A stretch of DNA of 64,000 nucleotides from Barnesiella sp. An55 (GCF_002161555.1 NZ_NFHZ01000015.1:33803-97802); one strand, 5' to 3'; numbered from the stretch's first letter, positions 52,707-62,337 are shown. Notes: generated by a model from the sequence alone, not told the origin. Program-made: numbers and translations.

Positions 52707-53186
52707 ATGAGAAAAAATTGGATTTGGGGTTTATCCCTTTTGTTGATAGGCAGCATGGCTTCGTGTAAGTCGAGCCAAAGCGCCTACCGGGCTGCTTATG
52801 AAAAGGCCCAGGAGAAAAAGATAGAAGAACCTGCACCTGCACCGGCCGAGACCGTGGTAACGACTCCCTCGACAACCACTACACCCTCGACCTCGACTAC
52901 CGTGCGTGAGCAGAGCGAGCGCATCAGTGCTGTCGATGGCAACGATGCTTTGCTCAAGGAGTTTAATGTAATCGTGGGCAGTTTCCGTCAACGTCTCAAT
53001 GCTCAAAGCCTTTGCGAACGTCTGCGCAAGGATGGCTATCCCGCCATATTGGCTCAGAACGCTGCCGGTTGGTACCGTGTGGTAGCTTGCTCGTTCGACA
53101 ACCGTCCGGCTGCCGTTCAGGCTCGTGAAGCCTTGCAGGCCCGCTATCCGCAATTTACCGATGCCTGGTTCTTGATCAACAAGTAA
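52707..53186 (+). CDS. SPOR-domain lipoprotein
   Basis: A 159-residue protein with a lipoprotein signal (LIGSMASC, Cys at residue 20), a Pro/Thr/Ser-rich flexible linker (residues 42-70), and a C-terminal SPOR domain (FNVIVGSFRQRLNAQSLCER, then GWYRVVACSFDNRPAAVQAR). SPOR domains bind denuded glycan strands of peptidoglycan, usually at the division septum. It is monocistronic, bounded by its own promoter and terminator. Confidence 0.92.
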   Translation: MRKNWIWGLSLLLIGSMASCKSSQSAYRAAYEKAQEKKIEEPAPAPAETVVTTPSTTTTPSTSTTVREQSERISAVDGNDALLKEFNVIVGSFRQRLNAQSLCERLRKDGYPAILAQNAAGWYRVVACSFDNRPAAVQAREALQARYPQFTDAWFLINK

Positions 53187-53210
53187 AGAAATATCTTCAT
53201 TGGTTTTATG

Positions 53211-53251
53211 CGAAGGGTGCCACCCCATCGGGCGGCACCCTTCGTTTGTTT
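53211..53251 (+). terminator. Terminator after the SPOR gene
   Basis: CGAAGGGTGCC (53211-53221) and GGCACCCTTCG (53234-53244) give an 11-pair stem with a 12-base loop, followed by TTTGTTTT. Confidence 0.85.
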
Positions 53252-53359
53252 TATACTTCTATTCCTTGAATTTTACATTGAAAGACAAAACCCATCGTGT
53301 TGTGACTGGAGAGTTGCTTCGTACCTCCCCGAAGGGGCTTGTAATGAACCAGATAAAGA

Positions 53360-53785
53360 TTACCGAAATACCAGGTATTTGCGAGCGAAGAAATTCCACA
53401 GATAGACCACGGCGGCCGCTACGATTTTGGAGAACATGTAGTGGGTGCCGATGCAGTCGGTAAAGAGCCAGATAAGGAAATCGTTGAGTACCAGTCCCAC
53501 AACCCCTATGGCGGCAAAGAAGAGAAACTCGACAATGCGGCTTTTGAACTTTGAGTTGCTGAATACCCACAGGCAACTGATGATGTAGTTGACCAGCAGC
53601 CCGGCGATAAACGAGAGGGTGGCCGAGAGCAGGTAGTGCAGCCCTGCATACTCGGTGAGGATGTAGAGCAGCCCGAAATCAACGACGAAGGCAAACCCGC
53701 CGACAAAGAAGTAGCGCACGAACTGAATGAGCAGTTTGTCGGTAGTGCCGTAGAACAGCTTGTGGAACAGGTCGGTTATCTTCAT
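53360..53785 (-). CDS. GtrA family membrane protein
   Basis: A 141-residue protein with four transmembrane helices ([60 protein letters not shown], and the last near the C-terminus). GtrA proteins are thought to move polyprenyl-phosphate-linked sugars across the membrane. The ATG at 53785 overlaps the stop of the oxidoreductase gene (ATGA); the much longer in-frame reading upstream is the wrong frame of that gene. It is the last gene of a three-gene operon. Confidence 0.9.
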   Translation of the reverse strand: MKITDLFHKLFYGTTDKLLIQFVRYFFVGGFAFVVDFGLLYILTEYAGLHYLLSATLSFIAGLLVNYIISCLWVFSNSKFKSRIVEFLFFAAIGVVGLVLNDFLIWLFTDCIGTHYMFSKIVAAAVVYLWNFFARKYLVFR

Positions 53786-55362
53786 TTGCTTTCGTGATAT
53801 TCTTCTTCGGTATTGACCGACCACACGTCGCTCTTGTCGGGGTTGCCGGCGGCAATGTGATCGACGGCTACCATGGCGGTCATCATCGAGTGGTCCATGT
53901 TGTTGTAGCGATGCTGTCCGTTGCGGCCGATACACCACAGGTTCTCGATACCGTTGAGGAACTCTTTCACCTGGTCGAGTTCGTAGTAGGTGCCAAAGTA
54001 GGAGGGGTAGGCCTTCTTCACCTTGATGCGTACCGCGTCGAGGACATCGGCCGGATCGATGATACCGATTTTGGCCAGTTCGCCCACGGCCATGTCGATA
54101 AACGCTTGGTCGCTCATCTGCCAGAAGGTATCGCCTTCGGTGCAGAAGTATTCGAGCCCTATCCACATGGTATTCTCATAATCCTTGACCAGGTAGGGCG
54201 ACCAGTTGTTGAAGACTTGCAGGCGCCCGATGCGCACGTCGCGCTCCTGGATATAGATCCAGGTATCGGGAATACGATTGGCAAAGGTCTTGATTTTGGT
54301 CTGGTTGTCGATGGTGAGCTTTTTCATGAGCAGCCCCACGGTGATGAAGTCGCGGTAGGGCAGGTTGGCGGCGATGCGTTTTACCTCGTCGGGAACCTCG
54401 ATGCCCCGTATGGATTGGATGAGGTCTTTAATCGGGAGCGACGAGAGCAGGTAGTCGCAGGGGACTTCGCGGCGTTCGCCGTGGGCATCCTCGACGGTGA
54501 CACTCGTCACGCGGTTGTTCTCGATATGAATCTCCTTTACCGGACTCTCGGTGATTACCTCGCCTCCACGTTGGCGCACCTCGTCGGCCACGGTCTCCCA
54601 CAGTTGGCCCGGTCCCAGTTTGGGATAGACAAACTGCTCGATGAGCGAGGTCTCCACCTCTTTGATATTCTCTTTCTTGGAGAAACTCTTCTTGAGCATA
54701 TCCTTGAGAATGGCGAATACCGAAAGACCCTTTACCCGTTGGGCGCCCCAGTCGGCCCCCAGTTTCGAGGGGTGTACGCCCCACACCTTCTCGGTATAGT
54801 CTTCGAAGAACATGCGGTAGAGCGGCTTGCCAAAGCGGTTGATATAGAAATTCTCGAGCGAAGTCTCGGGCTTTTTGAAGAATACCGACCACATGTATCC
54901 GCATCCAGCCTCGATGGTACGCACCAGCCCCATGTTGGTAAAGGTTTTCAGCTTGAGCGAGATGGGGTAGTCGAAGAACTTGTGCAGATAGAATATGCGC
55001 GATATGCGGTGGCGCACCAGCATCACACGATCGCAGGTCTCGGGGTCGGGACCGCCGGCGGCAAAAGGTTTGTCGGTCGTGTGCAACAGTCGGTCGTCGA
55101 GCGAGGGGGCACCTTGCAGGGGCATAATCTCGTTCCACCAGTCGGTTACTCGCTCACTCTTGGAGAAGAATCGGTGACCACCGATATCCATGCGGTTGCC
55201 GTGGTAGCGTACGGTTCGGGAGATGCCTCCGATTTCGTCCGATTCTTCGAAAACGACGGGATGAATATCGGTGCGCTTGAGCAGTTCATAGGCGCCGGTA
55301 AGTCCTGCAGGGCCGGCTCCGGCGATAACCGCCTGTTTCTGTTTCTTGTCGGTAGCGCTCAT
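53782..55362 (-). CDS. FAD-dependent amine-oxidase-type oxidoreductase
   Basis: A 526-residue flavoprotein. The N-terminal dinucleotide fold is [20 protein letters not shown], followed by [20 protein letters not shown] and [18 protein letters not shown], as in the protoporphyrinogen-oxidase and UDP-galactopyranose-mutase-like group. The C-terminal FAD segment is [20 protein letters not shown]. In this family the reaction is often on a sugar nucleotide or lipid-linked substrate; with GtrA and a GT39-like enzyme beside it, a role in lipid-linked sugar modification is plausible but inferred. Confidence 0.85.
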   Translation of the reverse strand: MSATDKKQKQAVIAGAGPAGLTGAYELLKRTDIHPVVFEESDEIGGISRTVRYHGNRMDIGGHRFFSKSERVTDWWNEIMPLQGAPSLDDRLLHTTDKPFAAGGPDPETCDRVMLVRHRISRIFYLHKFFDYPISLKLKTFTNMGLVRTIEAGCGYMWSVFFKKPETSLENFYINRFGKPLYRMFFEDYTEKVWGVHPSKLGADWGAQRVKGLSVFAILKDMLKKSFSKKENIKEVETSLIEQFVYPKLGPGQLWETVADEVRQRGGEVITESPVKEIHIENNRVTSVTVEDAHGERREVPCDYLLSSLPIKDLIQSIRGIEVPDEVKRIAANLPYRDFITVGLLMKKLTIDNQTKIKTFANRIPDTWIYIQERDVRIGRLQVFNNWSPYLVKDYENTMWIGLEYFCTEGDTFWQMSDQAFIDMAVGELAKIGIIDPADVLDAVRIKVKKAYPSYFGTYYELDQVKEFLNGIENLWCIGRNGQHRYNNMDHSMMTAMVAVDHIAAGNPDKSDVWSVNTEEEYHESK

Positions 55363-55365
55363 GAT

Positions 55366-56925
55366 TTAGGGGTTGGTTTGTGACAATTTTTTACGGGCAG
55401 CCTCTCGGTCAAATCTGAACAGATAGGTGTCGGGATTGGGTATGTAGGAGGCCAAGGCGAAGAGCTCTTCGTTTTTCTGTATGGCCGGGTAGAGGTAGCG
55501 GTAGGTCGAACTGTACCCGAGCTGGTCGAGAATGACATATTCGACTCCATCGTCGAGCATCTTTTGTATTACGGCTTTGTCGTCTTGCGAGAAGGCGTAG
55601 CCGGTGACCCGGGTTCCCGAATACATGTAGAGCAGTTCGCCTTTGCGCGAGGCTACTACCGTCTCGGGCGACACATGCTCTTTGAGTACGGCGCCCATCT
55701 TGAAAAAGTTTTGGTAGGCCGGCGGGAAAGGCAACTTGTTTATGGCATGCAGCTCTTTGATGTTGCCTATGCTCGTGAGGAGCAGCAGGGCGAGAATCCA
55801 GGGCGAGAATTGCATCTTTGAGCCGGCTTTACGCAGCCCCCACACGATCACTTCGTAGAGGCCTACGAGCAGACCCACGTTCAGAAAGGGGATAAGGGCC
55901 GTGAGATAGCGGTTTTCGCTGGGAGTGCTGAAAATCGAGATGAGGCCGAAAGTAAAGACCGTGTGACCGATGAGTACCCAGCGGTATTTACCGAACGACC
56001 AGAACCCGCGCACGATGAGGACCACGAGTATGATGGCTACTACCCACAGGAGGAATCCGGCGGGAACTTCGGCCGCATAGTTGACTTTGAAATAGGGAAT
56101 GACCGAGTTGGGCAGCGCCTTGGATACCAGCATGCCCAGTGTGTCGAAGAACCGGGAAATGATGCCGCTCAGGTCGAGTGAGCCATCTTCGGGACGCCAC
56201 GGATTCACCTGGGCAATCGATTCGAAATAGCGGCTTTGGCCCACGCCCAGAGCCTTGTTGCGTAATACCCACGGCAGGCATCCGATGATAAAACCGACCA
56301 CTGTGCCCAATGCCTCTTTCCACTTTTTGGTACAGAGGAAGAAGAGGATAACTGCGGCAAACAGGGCTATTCCCTGGGTGCGTATGTGGTAGCACAGCAG
56401 CACCATCACCAGCATGCCATAGAAGGCCCAGTCTTTATAGAAAGGCTTCTCGTCTTTCATGCTCGCGAGCAAATAGATGGCCGCAGCCGAGACAAAGAAG
56501 CACGACATTTCGCTCATCATCATGGTCGAGAAGTGAAGCACCCGGTCGCTCAAGATGGCGGCACAGGCCCCTACCAGGGCCAAACTGTCGGGCAGCTTGC
56601 GCTTGATCATGAAGAAAAACAGCAACAGGGCCCCACCCAGGAGAAACAGTCCGTTGAGTACCTTTTGGGCAACGACGCTGTCGGTGAGGATCCGCAGTGG
56701 CATCATCAATAACGGATATCCCGGGGGAAAGACATTGGTGGGTTGGGGGTTGGGCGCCGAAATATCGACATAGCCTTGTCCCGAAGCCAGTGCCGTAGCA
56801 AAGGTATAGTAGCGGCAGTTGTCACCGTTAACGTCTATCTTCGCGTTGAAAATATAGAAATAGGCGAAGGCCCACACCAAGGCCAACACTCCTATGTAAA
56901 TGGCGCGATTTTTAGGCATTTTCAT
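55366..56925 (-). CDS. Polytopic glycosyltransferase, GT39/ArnT-like (GT-C fold)
   Basis: A 519-residue membrane protein with about twelve hydrophobic segments. The first periplasmic loop carries acidic residues in NAKIDVNGDNCRYYTFATAL, followed by VFPPGYPLLMMPLRI and the MMMSEMSCFFVSAAAIYLLA helix, fitting the GT-C enzymes that use polyprenyl-phosphate sugars. A soluble C-terminal domain follows (DGVEYVILDQLGYSSTYRYL). It leads the operon with the FAD enzyme (three-base gap) and GtrA. The acceptor is unknown. TATTTTTG on the minus strand at 56951-56958 is the likely promoter element. Confidence 0.83.
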   Translation of the reverse strand: MKMPKNRAIYIGVLALVWAFAYFYIFNAKIDVNGDNCRYYTFATALASGQGYVDISAPNPQPTNVFPPGYPLLMMPLRILTDSVVAQKVLNGLFLLGGALLLFFFMIKRKLPDSLALVGACAAILSDRVLHFSTMMMSEMSCFFVSAAAIYLLASMKDEKPFYKDWAFYGMLVMVLLCYHIRTQGIALFAAVILFFLCTKKWKEALGTVVGFIIGCLPWVLRNKALGVGQSRYFESIAQVNPWRPEDGSLDLSGIISRFFDTLGMLVSKALPNSVIPYFKVNYAAEVPAGFLLWVVAIILVVLIVRGFWSFGKYRWVLIGHTVFTFGLISIFSTPSENRYLTALIPFLNVGLLVGLYEVIVWGLRKAGSKMQFSPWILALLLLTSIGNIKELHAINKLPFPPAYQNFFKMGAVLKEHVSPETVVASRKGELLYMYSGTRVTGYAFSQDDKAVIQKMLDDGVEYVILDQLGYSSTYRYLYPAIQKNEELFALASYIPNPDTYLFRFDREAARKKLSQTNP

Positions 56926-57079
56926 AGTTGTTGTAAATAGATATTAAAAACAAAAATAGTCTATTTTTCTTAGTGTATGAAATTTTTTTTCACAATTGTG
57001 GTATGAAGAAAATATGAATTGCTCGCAGGGCGAATAAAAAAACGTGTATTGACCGGCAGGAGAGTAATGAATGGCTCTC

Positions 57080-57123
57080 AAAAAATCATCCGCATCCTGG
57101 TGTGTTTGACCAAGGTGCGGATG
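57080..57123 (-). terminator. Terminator of the DUF4836-ABC operon
   Basis: On the minus strand, CATCCGCACCTTGGT and ACCAGGATGCGGATG form a long stem with one small mismatch and a short loop, followed by ATTTTTTGA. It lies 41 bases beyond the stop of the permease gene. Confidence 0.82.
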
Positions 57124-57164
57124 TTATATCGGTGCGTGTGTGAACCGCAAGGTCGTTAGTTCGG

Positions 57165-58364
57165 TTAGGCATTTCGCCAGATACGCAGCAACCGGGTGCG
57201 GATGATAAACAGGTCGAGTGCTGTGATTACAACCAGATAGAAAAGGGCAAACAAGAGGGTGGAAACAGGCGATGCGTTGCCCAACCCAATATTCAACAGT
57301 TCCTTAGACCAGAAAGTGCGGGCCAGGAAGGTGATGCCCAGCGAGAGTCCGGTAATAACGACGTTGGCTACCAGCACCACGGTTTCGTAGTAGCGCGATA
57401 CATATTGGGGATGATAGCCCAGCAACATGAGGTTGCGCAGCTTTTCCCGGCTCTTCTGGAGCAGCAGGAATATGCTCAGTACCAGGATGAACATGGCCAG
57501 GATACAGATGACAACACCGTTGGTGGTGACCACGGCCGAGACGATGCCCAGGAAATGGGATATGTTTCCGGTTTTTGATTGGTCTCCTGCCATCTCAATG
57601 TCGTGTTCCTTGAGGTATTGGTCCATTTGAGACGAGGCAAGCCGATCGACCAGCACAATCAATCGTGAGGTATTGGGCGTGCTCTCGCCCTTGGAGTAGT
57701 GCTGGTTGGCCCAGTCCATGAAACTTTGGGGTACGGCTATGGTGTTGAGTCGCGACGAAAAGCCTACAATGGAGGCTTCGAAGTACTCGGGCATCATATC
57801 CTCGCCGGTCAGTCGCAGGGTGATGGGTACAGCTCCTATGATTTCTTCGCTCAGTTGGGGTAGTCCCTGGGGAATGGCAAAGCCGAAGTTGTAGAGCATG
57901 AGGTAATCTTTACACAGAACGATGGGCACGAATTTCTTCTCGGGAGAGAAGTCCCAGTCCTTGGGCTTGACGTCGAAAAACTCGTCGGGGACCGACTCGA
58001 AAAAGAGGTAACTCGAGAGCGATTTCCCGCCCATGGTGACCGACCCACTTACAGCAAATTGTGATGAAGTGAATCGGCCAATCTTTTTGACCCACTTTTC
58101 TTGTTGCAACTCGGCAATCTCCTCTTCGGAGAACGAGATGGGCGAGAAGCCTACTCCCTCTACCTTTTTGGAGAGCACTACAAAATCGTTGGTGAAATAC
58201 TGGTCTTCCTGAGAATTGCCGTGCTGACTGTCGTTGTAGAACAATATACCGATGAGGATTACCGAGATCCCCACGATATTGGCGATGGCATAGCCGATTA
58301 ACTGGCCCTTGGAAATGTTTTGGCGGAGCAGGCTCCACACGTCGGTTTGATAGTTGAATTTCAT
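57165..58364 (-). CDS. FtsX/MacB-like ABC transporter permease
   Basis: A 399-residue protein with the topology of MacB/LolCE-type permeases: one N-terminal membrane helix (LIGYAIANIVGISVILIGIL), a large periplasmic domain (residues about 55-260), and three C-terminal helices (VVTTNGVVICILAMFILVLS, TVVLVANVVITGLSLGITFL, VSTLLFALFYLVVITALDLF). Such proteins transmit mechanical force rather than move small solutes. The start at 58364 follows the ATPase stop by one base. No substrate can be named; the third member of the operon is a DUF4836 lipoprotein. Confidence 0.82.
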   Translation of the reverse strand: MKFNYQTDVWSLLRQNISKGQLIGYAIANIVGISVILIGILFYNDSQHGNSQEDQYFTNDFVVLSKKVEGVGFSPISFSEEEIAELQQEKWVKKIGRFTSSQFAVSGSVTMGGKSLSSYLFFESVPDEFFDVKPKDWDFSPEKKFVPIVLCKDYLMLYNFGFAIPQGLPQLSEEIIGAVPITLRLTGEDMMPEYFEASIVGFSSRLNTIAVPQSFMDWANQHYSKGESTPNTSRLIVLVDRLASSQMDQYLKEHDIEMAGDQSKTGNISHFLGIVSAVVTTNGVVICILAMFILVLSIFLLLQKSREKLRNLMLLGYHPQYVSRYYETVVLVANVVITGLSLGITFLARTFWSKELLNIGLGNASPVSTLLFALFYLVVITALDLFIIRTRLLRIWRNA

Positions 58365-58365
58365 G

Positions 58366-59028
58366 TTACAATGCAATAAAACGGGCGTTTTCGAGGAGGA
58401 GCGGATTCCCCACCGATGTGGTGATGACCCCGGCTCCTTGTGCCGTAGCCTCCTCGTCGATGATGTGGGAGACGATTAAGTTGTTGTTGCGGTCGAGATG
58501 GCTCACCGGCTCGTCGAGCAGAATGAAGTCGAAGGGTTGGCATATGGTCCGTATGATGGCTACCCGTTGCTGCTGGCCTATGCTGAGCAGGCCCAGCCGT
58601 TGGTTCACCTTGTCGGCTATACCCAGCCGGTCGAGCAATTGCAGCAGCTCCTCCTGAGTCTTGTGGTGAGTGAGCTTGTTTTTCAATTGCAGGTTCTGCA
58701 TGACGGTCAGCTCGGGAAACATGCGCATCTCTTGTGGCAGCAGGGCAATGTGACGGGTGCGTAGCTGGCACCACCGCTCTACATCGAAAGTGCGACTGTT
58801 GTCCTGGTCGAAAAGAATGTCGCCCTGATAGTCGTCGCGGTTGCCATAGATGAAGCTGAGGAGCGACGATTTGCCTCCACCCGATTCGGCCTGGATGCAC
58901 AATCGGCAACCCCGCTCAAATGTGAGGTCGGGGGCCAGCCATACTTGTGACTGCCGGATACTGTCCGAAGCCTCCATCCCCCTGAAAACAAGGGGGAGGA
59001 GGCTTCGTAGGGTTATAGTCTTGATCAT
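58366..59028 (-). CDS. ABC transporter ATP-binding protein
   Basis: A 220-residue ABC ATPase. Walker A is AESGGGKSSLLS, the signature is LSIGQQQRVAIIRTI (LSxGQ form) and Walker B is FILLDEPVSHLD; the Q-loop is in IALLPQEMRMFPELTV. The switch region is TTSVGNPLLL, where the usual His is replaced by Val-Gly-Asn, an unusual change that could slow or alter hydrolysis. It lies between DUF4836 and the FtsX-like permease and should energise the latter. Confidence 0.9.
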   Translation of the reverse strand: MIKTITLRSLLPLVFRGMEASDSIRQSQVWLAPDLTFERGCRLCIQAESGGGKSSLLSFIYGNRDDYQGDILFDQDNSRTFDVERWCQLRTRHIALLPQEMRMFPELTVMQNLQLKNKLTHHKTQEELLQLLDRLGIADKVNQRLGLLSIGQQQRVAIIRTICQPFDFILLDEPVSHLDRNNNLIVSHIIDEEATAQGAGVITTSVGNPLLLENARFIAL

Positions 59029-59048
59029 CAGGTTTACCTTATGATGGT

Positions 59049-60725
59049 TTAATAGACATCTTCTACAACAGCTACAGAATCGATTCCTACTGCAACAGAC
59101 GAGTCGTCGTAGTAGTCGTTGTAGTAGCCGTTATAGTAGTCGTTTCCATACATGGTCTCGTTCCATTGCCGTTCCAGTTTTTCGCTTTGTTGAACAAGAT
59201 TCAGAATGATTTTGGCCACTTTCCCGATAACGCCTACCGACGAGTCTCCGCCATCGACAGTCAGGTTCAAGTTCATTTCCATAGATTCGGGCTCAACCGA
59301 GAATGACATGGTCAAGTCTTGATCCACATTCAGGTCTTTCATGAGCGGGTTGTTGCGATCCAGGGTGATAGCCATGGCAGCTATCTTGTCGGCGAAGTTA
59401 ACCTTTTCGACGGTAGGATTGTTGTTGCTGCTGTGAATATCGTGGTTCGACAAGATGAGCATGTCTTCTTTAGCTTCGACGTGGATAGGTTCGCTTTCGC
59501 CAGGAATAATCAGCGAGAAACCATCTGCCGTATCTTCATATCCAATCTCTTGCGAGTCGAGCAGTCCTTTGAAGTCATTGACAATACTTTTTGCTTTGCC
59601 CGGTTTGGTTTCGCATACCATAGTCATGGCAAATTCGTTCATGAAGTTTTGTCCTTTCGACAGGTTGGCAATCGATTCGATACCGTTGGTCACTCCTGTA
59701 CCGATAGCAACTGTTCCGTCGATTCTCTCCAGGTAGGATTTGATGATAGTCAGCGTGGCTTTGTCGGAGCGAGACAGGTGAAGGCTCTCTTCGAGCATCT
59801 CCATGTAGTTGTCCCAGTTCATATCCTTGATGCTTGCGGCATAGATGAGGAATTCGTCTTCGTTCATATAGGAGAGTGCCTGGGGATTGATTGTTGCCGA
59901 GAAGTTCATGAGGTTGCCAAAGTCTTCGGCTTTTTTCTCCTTCCCATCTTCGGTGTACCATTTCATGTCGATATCGAAGGCGTTGTCGCTCAGATTGCCG
60001 CTCAGGCAGATTACTCCTTCATACATTTCGGCGAGATTGTTGGGCATACCCGAGTTTCTGATCTCTTGTCGCAGTTCGCGAGGAATACGTAAGGCCACGC
60101 CTGCTGCATTGCCCGAAGTTATGAACTTGCTGAACTCGGTGCTTCCAAACGATTTTTCGTTCGCATCATCGATAAAACGTTTCATGTTTTTGAAAACATC
60201 GCGGTCGCTCTCTTGCCAATCTTCTACAAAAAAAGCATAGTTGTCTTTGATGGCTATACAATTAAAGCGGTTTGAGTCATATCCTTCGAAAGTGATTTTA
60301 GAGTAGAAGGTGATGTCCTCCTCGGCATCTTTCTCTCTGAAATCGGCATCTTCGATAGATTTCTTGAACTTATCGACATCTTGAAGCGTGAAGACGAGAG
60401 TTGGAATCCAATCGGAATAGTTCCCACATAAGGCACAAACATTGATATCAATGCCACTATTCTTCAAAAAGGATTTAAGGTCGTCGATATCGTTCATGTC
60501 GGAGTTTGATAGACCGTCGGTCAGATAGGAAGGCAGGGTTACTTGTGAACCATCGACTGTACCCCCGGCCGATTCGATAATGGTTTTTACGTCGCCAACG
60601 ATAACCACATCGACATCGGCTGGTATTTGGTCGAGCACTTTCGACATTTTTGAATTGTTGGAGCAAGCTGTAGCCAAAAGCAAAAGCATCAGGCTAATCC
60701 CTAAGTGTGCGATTCTTGTTTTCAT
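59049..60725 (-). CDS. DUF4836 family lipoprotein
   Basis: A 558-residue exported lipoprotein (signal ending LLATAC) of the Bacteroidetes DUF4836 family. The mature protein begins SKVLDQIPADVDVVIVGDVK, a typical start of the family, and contains repeated alpha/beta segments (VALRIPRELRQEIRNSGMPN; DEFLIYAASIKDMNWDNYME). The C-terminus is strongly enriched in Tyr, Asn and Asp (YGNDYYNGYYNDYYDDSS). The function is unknown. It is the first gene of an operon with an ABC ATPase and an FtsX-like permease, so it may be the periplasmic partner of that system. Confidence 0.83.
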   Translation of the reverse strand: MKTRIAHLGISLMLLLLATACSNNSKMSKVLDQIPADVDVVIVGDVKTIIESAGGTVDGSQVTLPSYLTDGLSNSDMNDIDDLKSFLKNSGIDINVCALCGNYSDWIPTLVFTLQDVDKFKKSIEDADFREKDAEEDITFYSKITFEGYDSNRFNCIAIKDNYAFFVEDWQESDRDVFKNMKRFIDDANEKSFGSTEFSKFITSGNAAGVALRIPRELRQEIRNSGMPNNLAEMYEGVICLSGNLSDNAFDIDMKWYTEDGKEKKAEDFGNLMNFSATINPQALSYMNEDEFLIYAASIKDMNWDNYMEMLEESLHLSRSDKATLTIIKSYLERIDGTVAIGTGVTNGIESIANLSKGQNFMNEFAMTMVCETKPGKAKSIVNDFKGLLDSQEIGYEDTADGFSLIIPGESEPIHVEAKEDMLILSNHDIHSSNNNPTVEKVNFADKIAAMAITLDRNNPLMKDLNVDQDLTMSFSVEPESMEMNLNLTVDGGDSSVGVIGKVAKIILNLVQQSEKLERQWNETMYGNDYYNGYYNDYYDDSSVAVGIDSVAVVEDVY

Positions 60726-61269
60726 TACTACCTTTTTTTATGATTTAAAATTGTGTTAATAGACCAGTGAAGATAATGTTTTCTTATTCTTGAATTCCAT
60801 ATTCCCAATAACGTCAGGTGTATTGTGTTATGTATTAGTGCGTTTTTGATATTAGCATCTTTATTGTGTTACAAAAATACAAAAAAAGAAATATAATATA
60901 AAATATAATAGGTAGAATGTTGCATTATTTTTATTCGGGAAAGGATAGGACGCTCTCATGGCATTAAAATGTAGGGCTGTTTTTGATTTGTTTGTGTGAC
61001 CGTTGTCAACATAAAAGAATAGTATTTTCTCGATATTCTATCAAGAGTAGGGGAATTTGATTGTGATAATGTGTCTTGTCGGTTAGTCTGTTTTATGAGC
61101 TACGTTGATTTCTGTCCTGTCTCGTTTTTGTCCCGGGGGAAAAAGAGAAAAAGCTCAAAAATCTAATGCTTAGACTTTTGAGCTTTCATCTTTGTTTTGT
61201 AGCGAATCTTTTTTTTATTCATCTTTTCACTCAAATAGCCACTGTGGGGCTGTTGATAGAGCCCTTTTG
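60726..61269 (-). other. AT-rich intergenic region with promoter and terminator
   Basis: About 540 bases. On the minus strand TATTTTTG (60872-60879) is a candidate -7 element for the DUF4836 gene, about 150 bases from its start. At 61150-61186 AAAGCTCAAAA and TTTTGAGCTTT make an 11-pair stem followed on the minus strand by a T-rich tract, a terminator for the repressor fragment that ends at 61270. Nothing coding is seen between. Confidence 0.5.
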
Positions 61270-61455
61270 TCAGATTTTTGGCTCGTTCTCGGCTCGATCT
61301 AAGTTCCTTTCGGCCATCAGAATTTTAATAGTTCTTTCCTTTTCAGCCAAGAGCTCTTTTAACATCTCTACTTCCCCCTGGGTGATGTGTACGTTTGCGT
61401 TTCCGAAGAATGTTGTCGCGCTTATGTCACTCACATGGTTTTCGCTTTTGCCTGG
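61270..61455 (-). pseudogene. C-terminal fragment of a phage-type helix-turn-helix repressor
   Basis: On the minus strand an open frame from about 61455 to a TGA at 61270-61272 encodes SENHVSDISATTFFGNANVH, followed by ITQGEVEMLKELLAEKERTI and KILMAERNLDRAENEPKI. A C-terminus with a GEVEMLKELLAEKERTI coiled segment is typical of XRE-family prophage repressors of Bacteroidetes. The N-terminal DNA-binding part is missing: a stop codon precedes it, and plus-strand tail-gene sequence begins there. It is followed by a terminator. The family call is from memory of such C-termini and is tentative. Confidence 0.5.
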
Positions 61456-61850
61456 TCAGTAGCCTCGAAGGCTTCGAGGAAGCTCTCGCCAACATGCAAA
61501 ATACCACCGCCTTCGTGTGCGTGAGTGATATTTCCTCAGGCTCTACCGATTTGACCAATAGCCCGCATACCGTTCGGACAAAAACGGTATTCTTCGCCGT
61601 GCGGCATAAAATCGACGATATGAAGGCCCGTATGGAGGCCTTCGACTTGCAACGGGAAATTTTCCGGCAGTTCATGTCGAAGCTGATTCTCGAAAGCACG
61701 CGCCTCGCCGAGAACCGTATCTTCATCGACCAGAAAATCCGATTCAGCGAGATAGACAAATATTTCTTTTCTGGCTGTGCCTGCTCCTTTTTCAACATAT
61801 CTGTGAGTACATACACCGATTTAAGAGTCAACGACGATGAATGGGAATAA
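61456..61850 (+). pseudogene. N-terminally truncated phage structural-type gene
   Basis: The frame SLEGFEEALANMQNTTAFVC continues as VSDISSGSTDLTNSPHTVRT to the TAA at 61850 region, with a clean protein-like tail (FSEIDKYFFSGCACSFFNIS). The coding look begins abruptly near 61456, exactly where the minus-strand repressor fragment stops, so the 5' end seems lost. An ATG at 61497 (MQNTTAFVC) could still be used. It overlaps the next gene by 14 bases in the manner of phage head-tail operons. Likely a minor head or tail protein of a transposable-type phage; specific function unknown. Confidence 0.5.
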
Positions 61851-62310
61851 CATAACTGAAGAAAAAGCTCTTGAAGAACGGGCCAAATTTGTCGGCGGGT
61901 TTAACGGGACGATGATCGATATCTGGAAAGAGAAGATCGTCGATATGGGGGTTATAGATACCGGGGCCCTTCTCGATTCGGTGACATCTCTCCCCGTGCG
62001 GGCCGACGGCCGTTTCATAGAGGTGACTCTTATCCAGCAATTCCTGGAGTATGGTTTGTGGCAGGACTATGGAACCGGAAAGGAAGTATGGCGGGGAAAT
62101 CCCGGGAATATATATCCCGGGCAAGAGGGACGGAAGAAAGTAAGAGAGCGTCGCCGATGGTTCTCCTGGAAGTATTATGCTTCGGTATTTAAGATGCGCG
62201 AGTTTATTGCCGATAACATAGGCCGTGAGTTTATCGGTGTCATGTCCGATATTTTCGACGAAAAGCGTATGAAAGAGTCCACCGAATTTTATAAGAATCA
62301 CCCTTTGTGA
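61837..62310 (+). CDS. Phage head-tail or tail-completion-like protein
   Basis: A 157-residue protein. The stretch VDMGVIDTGALLDSVTSLPV resembles HK97 gp10/Mu-type neck or tail-completion proteins, which carry a D-T-G-x-L-x-x-S motif. It continues with a Gly-rich middle (YGTGKEVWRGNPGNIYPGQE), a very basic segment (GRKKVRERRRWFSWKYYASV) and a helical end (IADNIGREFIGVMSDIFDEK). It overlaps the truncated gene upstream. No further virion genes follow, so this is a remnant. The phage assignment rests on motif and context. Confidence 0.6.
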   Translation: MNGNNITEEKALEERAKFVGGFNGTMIDIWKEKIVDMGVIDTGALLDSVTSLPVRADGRFIEVTLIQQFLEYGLWQDYGTGKEVWRGNPGNIYPGQEGRKKVRERRRWFSWKYYASVFKMREFIADNIGREFIGVMSDIFDEKRMKESTEFYKNHPL

Positions 62311-62337
62311 TTATGCCTCAAAAAAACAGCTCGGAAA

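Noticed and set aside
53794..55383. A 529-residue plus-strand frame
   Set aside because: It is antisense to the flavoprotein gene, which has clear FAD motifs and ATGA coupling to GtrA.
61166..61462. A 98-residue plus-strand frame rich in Phe and Leu
   Set aside because: It overlaps in antisense a minus-strand frame that reads as a repressor C-terminus with an appropriate terminator.
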